Made by a program: the position numbers and the translations under genes
Source: a virus
Virus record (IMG/VR): IMGVR_UViG_3300025402_000077
Coordinates: 1-20,068 of that record
Length of the DNA: 20,068 bases
Direction: 5' to 3' (one strand)
The notes under the pieces: model-generated
Told to the model about the DNA's origin: nothing
Databases searched by the model: none
Seen by the model: the letters and a program-made list of their open reading frames with translations, nothing else
In this document: one piece after another, positions 5,518 through 12,684 of the stretch
How positions within the stretch are numbered: the stretch's first letter is position 1
Layout: each line of letters starts with the position of its first letter

Positions 5518-5730
5518 TCACTTGCTCATAAAGTAATGAGTTAAAAATCCAATAAAGGTGCTAAATGCCGACACAACGGCCATGCCAACCCAGAAACCAC
5601 CTTTTGATTGATTGGCAAGGGCTAATAATGTTTCCATGCCTTCTTCCAGCTTATCAACCTTTACGGTTAAATCATCAACTTTTTGCCATAACTGGCCGTA
5701 TTTAACTGGGTCAATTTGAAAATCGGACAT
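5518..5730 (-). CDS. XhlA-like coiled-coil membrane protein, holin-associated
   Basis: 70 residues. A short coiled coil (VDDLTVKVDKLEEGMETLL, residues ~17-36) precedes one C-terminal membrane helix (FWVGMAVVSAFSTFIGFLTHY). This matches the layout of XhlA-type hemolysin/holin accessory proteins, which lie next to holins in phage lysis modules. It is the first gene after a sigma70-like promoter, so it probably begins the lysis transcript. Assignment is by architecture and context, not by a diagnostic motif. Confidence 0.6.
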   Translation of the reverse strand: MSDFQIDPVKYGQLWQKVDDLTVKVDKLEEGMETLLALANQSKGGFWVGMAVVSAFSTFIGFLTHYFMSK

Positions 5731-5755
5731 AACAAAACCATATCAAAGTTTAGGG

Positions 5756-5784
5756 AATATATTGTATTGTCCGATGTATTACAA
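5756..5784 (-). promoter_or_regulatory. sigma70-like promoter for the lysis cassette
   Basis: On the minus strand, TTGTAA (5784-5779) and TATATT (5761-5756) are separated by exactly 17 bases, and the implied start site is about 20 bases before the XhlA-like gene. ATGTATT heptamers at 5774-5780 and 5786-5792 (plus-strand reading) overlap and flank the -35 box and could be a regulator site. The -35 box overlaps the end of the upstream GT9-like gene. Prediction is from consensus match and placement only. Confidence 0.5.
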
Positions 5785-6216
5785 AATGTATTTTATCACT
5801 TCTTCGGGTTTTAAAAACGCATCAGGGTTATATTCAGTAAAATCCCACCAGAGAAATTGATTCTGGGCAAGATAATCACGGGACTTTAGCAAATTAGTAT
5901 TTTCTGGATGCCCATAGATTAATGGATCAGATACAGACCATAATACAACGCCAGGCTTTTGACAGTCCCATGCTAGATGCTGAAAAAAACTATCAACTCC
6001 AATCCAAGTCCGGCATTGAAGTATTAGTTGTTTTAATTCAGAAATAGGCAAATTTTTGTAAAATTCATGCACTAATTGTTTTTCGCCCTCTACACCTACT
6101 TGCACAATATGTATATTTTTTGGGATTTTTTGTATAAGTTCTTCCCAATATGGATAGTTTTTAGGGTTGTTTTTAATGCTATGCAATTTTTTAGCAAAAG
6201 GGGCAATAATAATCAT
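5779..6216 (-). CDS. GT9-like (heptosyltransferase) C-terminal half
   Basis: 145 residues. The segment WIGVDSFFQHLAWDCQKPGV followed by VLWSVSDPLIYGH resembles the nucleotide-sugar-binding half of GT9 heptosyltransferases, where a G-x-D-T/S-x-x-x-H-x-A motif precedes an (L/W)-(F/W)-x-x-(S/T)-(D/N)-P pattern. A full GT9 enzyme has about 300-350 residues, so this is only half. The missing N-terminal half appears at the end of the preceding gene, whose stop overlaps this start in an ATGA. The two polypeptides may assemble into one GT-B enzyme that transfers a sugar to a surface glycan or to a phage protein. Whether this split is a natural arrangement or a decayed gene is not settled. Confidence 0.65.
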   Translation of the reverse strand: MIIIAPFAKKLHSIKNNPKNYPYWEELIQKIPKNIHIVQVGVEGEKQLVHEFYKNLPISELKQLILQCRTWIGVDSFFQHLAWDCQKPGVVLWSVSDPLIYGHPENTNLLKSRDYLAQNQFLWWDFTEYNPDAFLKPEEVIKYIL

Positions 6217-7787
6217 AAATATAGCTTTCTATAAGCATTTTCTAAACTGTCTTTCCAATCCCATTGCGCCATCTTTTTATAGATATTCCAGCGGTCTAAA
6301 TCCTCAAACAATGCTTGTGCTTCTGCTATTGATCTGCCTGGCACGATTTCTGGATAGCAAGTAAATACCATAGGGTTATGTATATCAGGTAGCACATGAG
6401 AAAACACGATATGATCACCAGCCCCGCAATTAAGCACAACAACGGTGTAGTCGGCAAGCTGTAGTGTATTTCTAAAAATTTGTTCATCATGGGCGTACAT
6501 CCCTTCATTTGTTTCAGACCTTATGCCGCCTTGCGCTTTTAAATGCCAAGTTACTGCATGAGGGGCAACCAGTAATTTATATCCTTTTTGATGCAATCCA
6601 TAAGTAAATAGCGTTTCTTCCCGATGGGCTACACGGGATAAACCTAAGTTATAGTCATGTACGCCAGCACGATATAAGAATGAGCAATGCAAATGCTCTA
6701 CAAAATTTGATTTATTGATAATTCCCCATTGAATATTGGGTTCTTTATCAATGTCGGCAATTTTTCCTGTAGATTTTGATGTATCAAATATTGCTGGTAA
6801 AGTCAAAATTGACCCACCAACTGCGCCTATTGGATTGCCAACTTTAGACACTTCGCTTATATAGGTATAAAGCTGTTCTAATACATTGGGTTCTGGAATA
6901 GCATCATCATCTACACGCCAAACCCATTTGTAGCCCATCTCATTCGCTTTTTGATGGATATGATGCTGACCTTTTTTGTCGGCAAATAACCATTCCCATG
7001 CAATTTTCTTGTAATCCAATATTTGAAATATATGCTGGTATATAGGGTTTTCCCGCATATCTTCGGGATTGTCGTTATCGTCAAAAATAACTAACTTATC
7101 AGGGGTTTTAGTCTGATTGGCTATAGCCATCAAAACCATTGGCAAAGTCGTTGTATAACGCCCTCTGGTGGCCACAGAACATAAAATTTCTTTCCTTTGT
7201 GCCGCTTTGTCCCATTTGGCAATCATTAGATTAAAACGATTGTATTCATTGATGGGTTGCGGATAACTTGTAATTTGCCCATGTTCCCCAATATAAGAAA
7301 TATCAAAACCTTGAAAATGACTTTCGTTTATTCCGTGTAATTTGTGATGTTCGCCCCAAAAACCTTTTGGTTCATTCCAGGGACAAGTAATCAATAGTCG
7401 TTTGCAATGCTTTTTTAGTTTTTTGGCAATTTCTAAACCATTATCTAAATGCTCAATGACTTCAAAAGCAATGATGGTGTCGTATTGTTCTAGTGGATAA
7501 GTGTTGATGTCGGCATTAACAAATTTGTTAATACCATCCCATCCTTGTGCTTTGGCGTTTTCAATGATTTTAGGATCGTAATCTAACCCTGTATATTCAA
7601 TATCTTTTGGCAAAAATTGTCGGCCATAGCCATTAGAACAACCTATGTCTAATACTTTTTTACCAAATAAATTTTCTTTAGCCCAAAAATAACGGGTGGA
7701 TTCTCTTGGATAAACTGGATCACCCTTTAAGAATACCGCCCGTTCATAGTTGTTCATCAACTCATTTACTTCATCTTGTTTTGTCAT
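6213..7787 (-). CDS. methyltransferase-GT2 fusion with GT9-like N-terminal half
   Basis: 524 residues with three parts. Residues ~25-165: a class I SAM-dependent methyltransferase (VLDIGCSNGYG at 45-55, then GLDYD, and FEVIEHLD near 108-115). Residues ~199-425: a GT2-type glycosyltransferase, starting CSVATRGR, with a strand ending FDDND and the DxD-like VDDDA at 302-306 that binds metal and nucleotide sugar; REETLF near 389 may be the later acidic motif. Residues ~447-524: VVVLNCGAGDHIVFSHVLPDI, like the start of a GT9 enzyme, finished by the next gene. Such multi-enzyme proteins make or cap glycans. Its place between the collagen-like fibre and the lysis genes suggests modification of the fibre, or of host surface sugar. 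Confidence 0.78.
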   Translation of the reverse strand: MTKQDEVNELMNNYERAVFLKGDPVYPRESTRYFWAKENLFGKKVLDIGCSNGYGRQFLPKDIEYTGLDYDPKIIENAKAQGWDGINKFVNADINTYPLEQYDTIIAFEVIEHLDNGLEIAKKLKKHCKRLLITCPWNEPKGFWGEHHKLHGINESHFQGFDISYIGEHGQITSYPQPINEYNRFNLMIAKWDKAAQRKEILCSVATRGRYTTTLPMVLMAIANQTKTPDKLVIFDDNDNPEDMRENPIYQHIFQILDYKKIAWEWLFADKKGQHHIHQKANEMGYKWVWRVDDDAIPEPNVLEQLYTYISEVSKVGNPIGAVGGSILTLPAIFDTSKSTGKIADIDKEPNIQWGIINKSNFVEHLHCSFLYRAGVHDYNLGLSRVAHREETLFTYGLHQKGYKLLVAPHAVTWHLKAQGGIRSETNEGMYAHDEQIFRNTLQLADYTVVVLNCGAGDHIVFSHVLPDIHNPMVFTCYPEIVPGRSIAEAQALFEDLDRWNIYKKMAQWDWKDSLENAYRKLYL

Positions 7788-7800
7788 GTTTTTATATTAT

Positions 7801-10584
7801 TTAATGCGGATAAACTGCATCGACTATCATGCCCGCTGTTAATCCTGTTCCGAATACAATGCTTGTGCCGCTAGTTACTGTTACATCAGTACCGTTACGC
7901 ATTTTAACGCCATTCAAATACACCTCAATTTTGCCAGATGTATAACTTAATGATGTGCTAAATGTTGTTTGGCTTGCGGTGGCGGTAAATGTGTCATAAG
8001 TTAATGCAATGCCATATCCGCTGTACCCAGAATAACCGCTATAACCCGATACGCCTGATCCAGAATAACCTGAGTAACCAGAAATTCCAGAGTACCCGCT
8101 ATATCCGCTAATTCCTGATCCAGAATAACCACTATAGCCGCTAATGCCTGATGCGCCATTAGTACCATTTGTTCCAGAATAACCAGATATTCCGCTAAAG
8201 CCAGAATAGCCTGATGTGCCAACTGCGCCTGAGTAACCGCTATATCCAGAATAACCGCTTACGCCAGAACCAGAATATCCGCTATAGCCTGACACTCCAG
8301 AACCGCTATAGCCTGATATGCCTGAGTAGCCAGATATACCGCTAAAGCCAGAATAACCGCTTATACCGCTGTAACCTGATTGGGTATACATTACTTGAGT
8401 TGCGGTAACAATTACACCTGGCGTTACTGGCACAGTTGGCCCAGTCTGTGCGCTAGTTGTTGTAATAGAAATGCTTGTATTAGAAACTGCCCAAGCTAAT
8501 TGCAAATAATCACCAGCGGAAACTGTTAAAACATAATTAACTGCGGCAATTAACGCACCAGCACCGCCATGCGCTGTACCTGGCACATTGTAAATAGAAT
8601 TACTATCTGCAACATCAGAACCATTTTTTCTTAGCCATACATCGACATTATCGCCATTGGAATCTGAATTTGCAAATTGCAATGAATATTCAAGATTGTA
8701 TGTACCAGCATTTGCAAATTTAATTTGATTACCAGAAACAATGCTTACGCCATTAGCTTCAAATTGACTACCAATGTTTACAACATAAGCTGTTGTTGTA
8801 TTTGCGGCAGTTTGATTGGTTGTGTCATAAAAAGAACCATAAAAGCCTTGTACGCCACCGCCACCGTTTTGACCACTAAATCCTGAGTAACCAGAAATTC
8901 CAGAATAGCCACTTTGACCAACTGCGCCAGAATATCCAGAAATTCCAGAATAACCAGAATAGCCACTTACGCCAGAGCCAGAATATCCGCTGTAACCAGA
9001 GTAGCCAGAAACACCACTACCGCTATAACCAGAGAATCCGCTAATTCCTGAGTAGCCGCTGTAACCGCTATAACCAGAAACGCCACTACCAGAATAACCA
9101 GAAATGCCGCTGTAGCCAGAATATCCAGATACACCTGATCCGCTATAGCCTGAGTAACCGCTATATCCACTTACACCACTACCCGAATATCCGCTAATGC
9201 CAGAATATCCAGAGAATCCGCTGATGCCAGAGTAACCACTTATTCCAGAATAACCTGATGCACCATTAATTCCGCTATACCCAGAAATACCAGAATAGCC
9301 AGAATATCCACTAATGCCGCTACCCGAATATCCAGAATATCCTGATACGCCAGAACCAGAGTAACCACTAATACCAGAATAGCCACTAAATCCAGAAATA
9401 CCACTATAGCCTGATAGTCCATTTTGCCCACTTATTCCTGAGTAGCCGCTATATCCTGATACTCCGCTACCAGAGTAACCGCTGATTCCAGAAAATCCAG
9501 AATATCCACTTGTACCAGATTGTCCAACTGCGCCAGAATATCCTGATATACCACTAAATCCTGAGTAACCAGAAACACCGCTACCAGAATAGCCTGAGAA
9601 TCCACTAAAACCACTTATACCGCTAAATCCAGACCAGCCCGATACGCCACTACCAGAATACCCAGAAAAGCCGCTATAACCGCTTACACCGCTACCGCTA
9701 AAGCCAGATATACCAGAGTAACCAGAATAGCCAGAAATTCCTGAGAAACCGCTGTAACCAGAAATTCCTGAGTAACCGCTATAACCAGAATAACCAGATG
9801 TGCCTGGTGGCCCTACAATTTCGCCTACATTATTCCAAGTCGTGCCAGACCATACATAAAGATCGCCATTGGAATCGACAATATAAGCATCATTAGGAAG
9901 ATTGCCAACTAAAGGCAAATCGGCTGGAGTTGCTACTGATCCTTTAATGTTGATTGATGTACCTTGCTGACCACTCATTCCAGAAAATCCAGAATAGCCA
10001 GAAATACCAGATGCACCTACTTGACCGCTATATCCGCTATAACCCGATATTCCACTAAATCCAGAAATACCAGAAAATCCAGATTCGCCTGAGAATCCAG
10101 AATATCCGCTTACACCCGATCCAGAGTAACCGCTAAATCCAGAATACCCAGATGTTCCACTAAATCCAGACCAGCCACTTACGCCTGATCCACTAAATCC
10201 AGATTGACCAGAGAATCCAGAATAACCAGATAATCCAGATTGCCCTATTGCGCCAGAAAATCCAGAAGTACCAGAAAAACCACTATAGCCACTTGTACCT
10301 GATCCGCTATATCCGCTAAATCCTGAGTAACCAGAGTAGCCAGATGCGCCATCGTGACCAATAGTGCCGTTTTGACCTGAGTAACCACTAAATCCAGATA
10401 ATCCAGATTGCCCAGATTGACCGCTATAACCTGAGTAACCACTTAATCCTTGTGGGCCAACTAAACCACGATCAATCTTGATAGTTTGATTGGGTGGAGT
10501 TGCAACCTTAACTGTCTGCCGTGCTTGTGGCACTACAGATACGGACACATTATTTTGATCCGTTACATTAACTTTTATGCCCAT
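7801..10584 (-). CDS. collagen-like tail fibre with C1q-like domain
   Basis: 927 residues. N-terminal virion-attachment-like part (~1-42); collagen-like block 1 (~43-206); a small globular domain with DAYIVDSNGDLYVW (~207-258); block 2 (~259-575); a C1q/TNF-like jelly-roll (~578-732, with VDVWLRKNG); block 3 (~733-855); and a C-terminal domain with VYLNGVKM (~857-927). Repeats are Gly-X-Ser with X mostly Tyr, Phe or Ile and hardly any Pro, and about 18 short G-S-G interruptions. Such fibres trimerise and contact the host. GGAG before the ATG supports the start. Synonymous codons vary from repeat to repeat. The glycosyltransferase genes follow immediately downstream. Confidence 0.88.
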   Translation of the reverse strand: MGIKVNVTDQNNVSVSVVPQARQTVKVATPPNQTIKIDRGLVGPQGLSGYSGYSGQSGQSGLSGFSGYSGQNGTIGHDGASGYSGYSGFSGYSGSGTSGYSGFSGTSGFSGAIGQSGLSGYSGFSGQSGFSGSGVSGWSGFSGTSGYSGFSGYSGSGVSGYSGFSGESGFSGISGFSGISGYSGYSGQVGASGISGYSGFSGMSGQQGTSINIKGSVATPADLPLVGNLPNDAYIVDSNGDLYVWSGTTWNNVGEIVGPPGTSGYSGYSGYSGISGYSGFSGISGYSGYSGISGFSGSGVSGYSGFSGYSGSGVSGWSGFSGISGFSGFSGYSGSGVSGYSGFSGISGYSGAVGQSGTSGYSGFSGISGYSGSGVSGYSGYSGISGQNGLSGYSGISGFSGYSGISGYSGSGVSGYSGYSGSGISGYSGYSGISGYSGINGASGYSGISGYSGISGFSGYSGISGYSGSGVSGYSGYSGYSGSGVSGYSGYSGISGYSGSGVSGYSGYSGYSGISGFSGYSGSGVSGYSGYSGYSGSGVSGYSGYSGISGYSGAVGQSGYSGISGYSGFSGQNGGGGVQGFYGSFYDTTNQTAANTTTAYVVNIGSQFEANGVSIVSGNQIKFANAGTYNLEYSLQFANSDSNGDNVDVWLRKNGSDVADSNSIYNVPGTAHGGAGALIAAVNYVLTVSAGDYLQLAWAVSNTSISITTTSAQTGPTVPVTPGVIVTATQVMYTQSGYSGISGYSGFSGISGYSGISGYSGSGVSGYSGYSGSGVSGYSGYSGYSGAVGTSGYSGFSGISGYSGTNGTNGASGISGYSGYSGSGISGYSGYSGISGYSGYSGSGVSGYSGYSGYSGYGIALTYDTFTATASQTTFSTSLSYTSGKIEVYLNGVKMRNGTDVTVTSGTSIVFGTGLTAGMIVDAVYPH
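7996..10460 (-). repeat. 9-nt-period coding repeats of the collagen-like fibre
   Basis: Three arrays of Gly-X-Ser codons, interrupted by globular domains at about 9795-9960 and 8380-8850. Serine is written as AGC, AGT, TCT, TCA and others, and glycine as GGA, GGT, GGC and GGG in mixed order, so the protein repeats strictly while the DNA does not. Other frames also stay open over hundreds of bases here, giving false reading frames rich in Ile, Val and Ala. This is a protein-coding repeat, not a CRISPR array. Confidence 0.9.
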
Positions 10585-10586
10585 GA

Positions 10587-11075
10587 TTACTCCACTACGA
10601 TGCCATCAGAACGGATCAGAAAAAGTAGGAAGATGATGTAATCATTTGCGGGGTTTGATCCTGATGCGGGAAAACTAATCTTGATACGACCAGAATAAGC
10701 AACACAGTCTTGTGCGCCAATATCTAATTCTGGATCATCGGCCATTAGCCCCCAGGTTGAATCGTTAATAACTAAAGTAAATTTGCCTTGTGCGGCAACT
10801 TTATTTGTAATAGTAAGACTAATAGGCGTTGGAGTTGGGCTGTAATCACCAATATCAAACGACAAGCCATATCTTGAATCTTGCAAATTTGTAACTGTTC
10901 TACGAATGATTTGTGCATCAATTGTGGCAGATGTTAAATCTAATGGCGTTACACCATCAGACCCTACGATGTCTAAATTCCAATAAGTCTGCTGTTCCCA
11001 GACCAATTCACCCGCTATACAAGGGTTATCAAAACCACTAACTTGAGTGATCGTATTTTGCGAAAACATTGCCAT
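10587..11075 (-). CDS. conserved phage tail-region protein, beta-rich
   Basis: 162 residues, beta-rich: strands such as TYWNLDIV, LDLTSATIDAQIIRR and GKFTLVIND alternate with turns, ending in FLLFLIRSDGIVVE. The pattern resembles a common tail-associated protein family in uncultured phages, found directly before fibre genes, and may form an Ig-like or baseplate domain. It sits just upstream of the collagen-like fibre, whose ribosome binding site overlaps its last codons. It may be an adaptor or upper-baseplate protein; no experimental role is known to me. Confidence 0.65.
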   Translation of the reverse strand: MAMFSQNTITQVSGFDNPCIAGELVWEQQTYWNLDIVGSDGVTPLDLTSATIDAQIIRRTVTNLQDSRYGLSFDIGDYSPTPTPISLTITNKVAAQGKFTLVINDSTWGLMADDPELDIGAQDCVAYSGRIKISFPASGSNPANDYIIFLLFLIRSDGIVVE

Positions 11076-11140
11076 GATTAATCCAATTCTCGATATAGCC
11101 CCTATGCCCTCACAGGCGGCTTTAAATCATGTCTTGTATT

Positions 11141-11296
11141 TTATTCTTTGGGCGGTATTACTTCCGCTTGTGCATCTAATTGCTCTTTAATTTTACCAGC
11201 CAAAGGCCCTAATCCGCTTTTAATTTGAAACTCGCCTAAAGCCATTAACAAGCCAGTTACTTCATCTTGTGTAAGTGTTAATGTAATATCTTTCAT
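11141..11296 (-). CDS. 51-residue small phage protein
   Basis: Starts MKDITLTLTQDEVTGLLMAL and ends AEVIPPKE. It has a beta strand (ITLTLT) followed by two helices, a layout shared by short phage proteins that often sit among tail-fibre genes (an L-T-x-x-E/Q followed by L-x-A-L-G pattern). GGAA lies before the ATG. It fills the gap between two tail-region genes on the same strand. Function is unknown; a fibre chaperone is one possibility. Confidence 0.6.
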   Translation of the reverse strand: MKDITLTLTQDEVTGLLMALGEFQIKSGLGPLAGKIKEQLDAQAEVIPPKE

Positions 11297-11321
11297 TTTT
11301 TATATTCCTATTGTGGTTAAA

Positions 11322-11543
11322 TTATTTGTTAATTGCCGCTGTAAATGATGTCAAATCATTAGAACCGTAATATTCTGCACCTTTTGCAATTTGAATTTCA
11401 AGGTGTTCTTTATTACGCTTAACTGTATCTGCCCATTCAGCATCGGTCATCTTTTCAGGCTTACCAGCATTGAGTAGGTTTACGCTATCCATTGCGGCAT
11501 CGTAGTTGCGTTGTACTTCTTGTTCAGGTGTGAGTTCTAACAT
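11322..11543 (-). CDS. small hypothetical tail-region protein
   Basis: 73 residues, helical, with LTPEQEVQRNYDAAMD, a MTDAEWADTVKRNKEHL segment and a short C-terminal strand. It begins almost immediately after the S74 fibre gene ends. In phages, small helical proteins in this position can be fibre assembly chaperones, but I recognise no specific family. Confidence 0.65.
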   Translation of the reverse strand: MLELTPEQEVQRNYDAAMDSVNLLNAGKPEKMTDAEWADTVKRNKEHLEIQIAKGAEYYGSNDLTSFTAAINK

Positions 11544-11544
11544 T

Positions 11545-12684
11545 TTATTTAGCCTTTAATTGGTCAATTTCTGCTTTTAGTTCTTTTACTGCGTTAATTA
11601 GATACCAAGTCAGGTTATCAGTATCTACACGAAGTACACCAGTAGATTCTTCTTTTACACAATCAGGCAATACTGTTTGAATTTCTTGGGCAATAGCACC
11701 TAATTGAACCCCTTTTACATCAACCGCACAATTTGAATCAAGTTCAGTTATTTCTTCAGGTAAACGGTATTCAAAGTTACGAACTTGAATAGCATTAATT
11801 ACATCTAAACCTGTATTGTTGCTAACAATGTTTTTCTTTAGTCGCTGGTCAGAAGTTTGTAACCAAGTGGATGAATTATTACCTTGATATACACCACCTG
11901 AACCAGGATTTATATACCCAGTACCAGCACCTTTAGATATTGCGCCATAGCCAATAACAATTTGGTAGTTAGCAGATGTTGATGCAGAACCTGTGTATGC
12001 ACCAATCATAATATTTTGACCGCCAGTGACTATTCCTGTTGTATATCTTCCAGCAAAAGAACCCACACATACATTATTTGCGCCAGTTGTTACATCAGCA
12101 CCAGCTTGCCAACCAAGATAAGTACCATCACCACTTGTTGTTACTGCATAACCAGATTGATAACCTAAAAATGTATTGGTTGTTCCAGTAGTATTACTAT
12201 AACCAGCTTGATAGCCTACTGCTGTGTTATCAGATGCGGTGGTGTTTGATTTAAGTGCCGCATTACCAACTGCCACATTATATGAACCGCTATTAGCAGA
12301 TAAAGCAGTATATCCAACAGCAACAGAATAAGAAGCATCACCGCTATCCATTGCATTTGCACCAACAGCAGTATTTTGTAATCCAGCCGCTAAAGCGTAA
12401 CCAGCTTGTCTGCCCAAAGCCGTATTAGAAGTTCCACTTGTATTGCTTATTAATGCTTGATAACCTAATGCCACATTGTTGCCGCCAGTAGCCGTAGCCG
12501 CCATAACACCATTACCAACAGCAGTATTTGTAGAAACTGCACCTGTTCCCTTACCAACAGTAAGACCATTAACCGTTAAATCATTGGAAGCAATATTTGT
12601 TCCCGTGCCACCACCGCCAGTCCCAGCAACACCAGAAGAATTAAGAAAATTTGCAAAATTAGCTAAATTAAGTGCTTGTGTCAT
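11545..12684 (-). CDS. tail fibre with beta-helical repeats and self-cleaving S74 chaperone
   Basis: 379 residues. After a short N-terminal anchor (MTQALNLANFANFLNSSG) come about eleven repeats of ~20-24 residues with the pattern N-T-A-L/V-G-x-x-A-G, typical of a trimeric beta-helix or YadA-like head. At 278 the sequence SDQRLKKN begins the intramolecular chaperone (peptidase S74) domain: Ser278 and Lys283 match the Ser-Lys pair of endosialidase-type chaperones, which cut themselves off just before the Ser once the trimer is folded. The mature fibre would be about 277 residues. The ATG overlaps the end of the gpJ-like gene (ATGA). Confidence 0.9.
   Translation of the reverse strand: MTQALNLANFANFLNSSGVAGTGGGGTGTNIASNDLTVNGLTVGKGTGAVSTNTAVGNGVMAATATGGNNVALGYQALISNTSGTSNTALGRQAGYALAAGLQNTAVGANAMDSGDASYSVAVGYTALSANSGSYNVAVGNAALKSNTTASDNTAVGYQAGYSNTTGTTNTFLGYQSGYAVTTSGDGTYLGWQAGADVTTGANNVCVGSFAGRYTTGIVTGGQNIMIGAYTGSASTSANYQIVIGYGAISKGAGTGYINPGSGGVYQGNNSSTWLQTSDQRLKKNIVSNNTGLDVINAIQVRNFEYRLPEEITELDSNCAVDVKGVQLGAIAQEIQTVLPDCVKEESTGVLRVDTDNLTWYLINAVKELKAEIDQLKAK

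Noticed and set aside
8001-10442. Several reading frames of 60-73 codons on the minus strand inside the fibre gene.
   Set aside because: They are other-frame readings of the repeat, made of Ile/Val/Ala/Leu strings, and lie wholly inside a well-supported gene.
7996-10460. Dense short repeats that might suggest a CRISPR array or DNA satellite.
   Set aside because: The period is nine bases, units encode Gly-X-Ser in one open frame of 927 codons, and there are no repeat-spacer units of CRISPR size.
11545-12684. Diversity-generating retroelement acting on the fibre genes.
   Set aside because: I found no reverse transcriptase and no template/variable repeat pair in the window.
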